Shown piece after piece: positions 63,570 through 64,000 of a stretch of 64,000 nt of DNA. The translations under genes and the position numbers were made by a program. How positions within the stretch are numbered: position 1 is the first letter of the stretch; every line of letters starts with the position of its first letter. Location of the stretch: assembly GCA_029448655.1 (NCBI GenBank), contig JACCLO010000001.1, positions 186,001-250,000 on the forward strand, in the 5' to 3' direction. The stretch comes from Wolfiporia cocos (Eukaryota > Basidiomycota > Agaricomycetes > Polyporales > Phaeolaceae). The notes under the pieces are model-generated. The model had not been told where the DNA came from. It did not search any database and was given only the letters and a program-made list of their open reading frames with translations.

Positions 63570-64000
63570 TAAGAATAGAACTACCTACCCCCCTGCGCCT
63601 CCTTAACTGGTGGCGCCTGGGTTTTTCCTCCTACAGGTGTCTGAGATAGCGCAGGGGCCGCTACTCTCCTGCAAAGAGGATGTATGCTCCGTGGTTGTGG
63701 ATATGGGATACATCGGCGGCGGGCTTAGCGGCCTGCTGCCACCCAGTGGGGCGCTGCTTGCCTAATCAGCAGCATGCGTCCTGCGAACCCGGACTCCAGG
63801 GTTAAGGAGAGGCGCCGGCTTCCTGACAAGGTTGCTGGTGCCAGCGGTTGAGACCCGCCTATTGGGAAAAGGGGACCGTCTGCCTGTGTGCGCGCAGCCC
63901 CCTGTCTTGGCAATCCCTGTTCAGGGACCCAACACTACCAGTAGGATCCCCATAGGGATATGCGCTTCGGCGTATTCCCTTAGTTGGGTGTGGGAATCTT
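63570..64000 (+). other. Leader and primer-binding site of element F
   Basis: AAGAATAGAACTA at 63571-63583 is the exact 13-nt reverse complement of 63433-63445. The block at about 63850-63930 is strongly similar to the leaders of A (2700-2790) and B, despite an unrelated LTR. No coding frame with support. Confidence 0.75.

Larger units (their letters stand above)
62474..64000 (+). mobile_element. Element F: LTR retrotransposon, 5' LTR and leader only
   Basis: A new LTR begins at 62474 inside gag of E; bases before it are GATCG (62469-62473), the expected left target duplication. The leader runs to the end of the window. In B the uninterrupted sequence reads CAGATCGTTCGGG, so E should resume with TTCGGG after F. 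Confidence 0.85.

Overview
This window looks like part of a repeat-dense basidiomycete genome, most probably an Agaricomycete. The evidence is very short introns (about 49-64 bp), Ty3/gypsy LTR retrotransposons with chromodomains and dUTPases, a fungal-type CACTA (Tnp2) transposase and a Crinkler/RHS-like NTPase-nuclease gene. The species cannot be named from sequence alone. I saw no tRNA, rRNA or CRISPR array.

Layout. 1-579 is the 3' end of a host-like gene with two small introns. 1279-1560 is a 44-bp minisatellite abutting a 5'-truncated gypsy element (G). Element G (1660-1730 plus 11758-17422) is split by a full-length element A (1731-11752, + strand, TSD GCATG) and by a short non-autonomous LTR element (TRIM-1, 14986-16862, TSD ATTAG). 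17848-19297 is a multi-exon hypothetical gene, convergent with a decayed CACTA transposase (about 19540-24150, minus) that carries a solo LTR. 24435-26166 is a TIR DNA transposon with a 7-bp TSD. About 26665-32688 is a decayed Crinkler/RHS-like gene hit by two solo LTRs and by TRIM-2, each with a perfect 5-bp TSD and each removable so that the reading frame rejoins.

33601-52529 is gypsy element C (minus, TSD CAGAG). It hosts the full-length element B (34991-45642, minus, TSD CTGTG; B's pol carries a solo LTR, TSD CCTCC) and another solo LTR (46591-47169, TSD GCGTC). 52621-53775 is a mosaic of LTR fragments. 53776-57130 is the 5' half of element D (+). Element E (57131-62473, minus, intact 1,511-aa pol) lies in D, and E is itself split by element F (62474 to beyond the end).

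A, B and E are one family: leader, a separate 307-aa ORF (ORF1) upstream of gag (seen in A and B), gag with a CCHC knuckle, then pol in the +1 frame with protease, RT, RNase H, integrase, chromodomain and a C-terminal dUTPase. C is another family in which the dUTPase lies at the end of gag, before the protease. C and G appear to encode gag-pol in one frame, interrupted only by nonsense codons.

The most notable signal is shared by every element whose 5' LTR-leader junction is visible. The sequence just after the 5' LTR is the exact reverse complement (11-14 nt) of a sequence 32-34 nt downstream of the LTR TATA box, meaning the predicted 5' end of the transcript. The two sides change together between families and between the two TRIM copies. 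This is the signature of Tf1-like self-primed reverse transcription. A covarying hairpin at the U5 end, a frequent splice-donor-like GTGAGT/GTAAGT at the same place, and a conserved non-coding leader accompany it.
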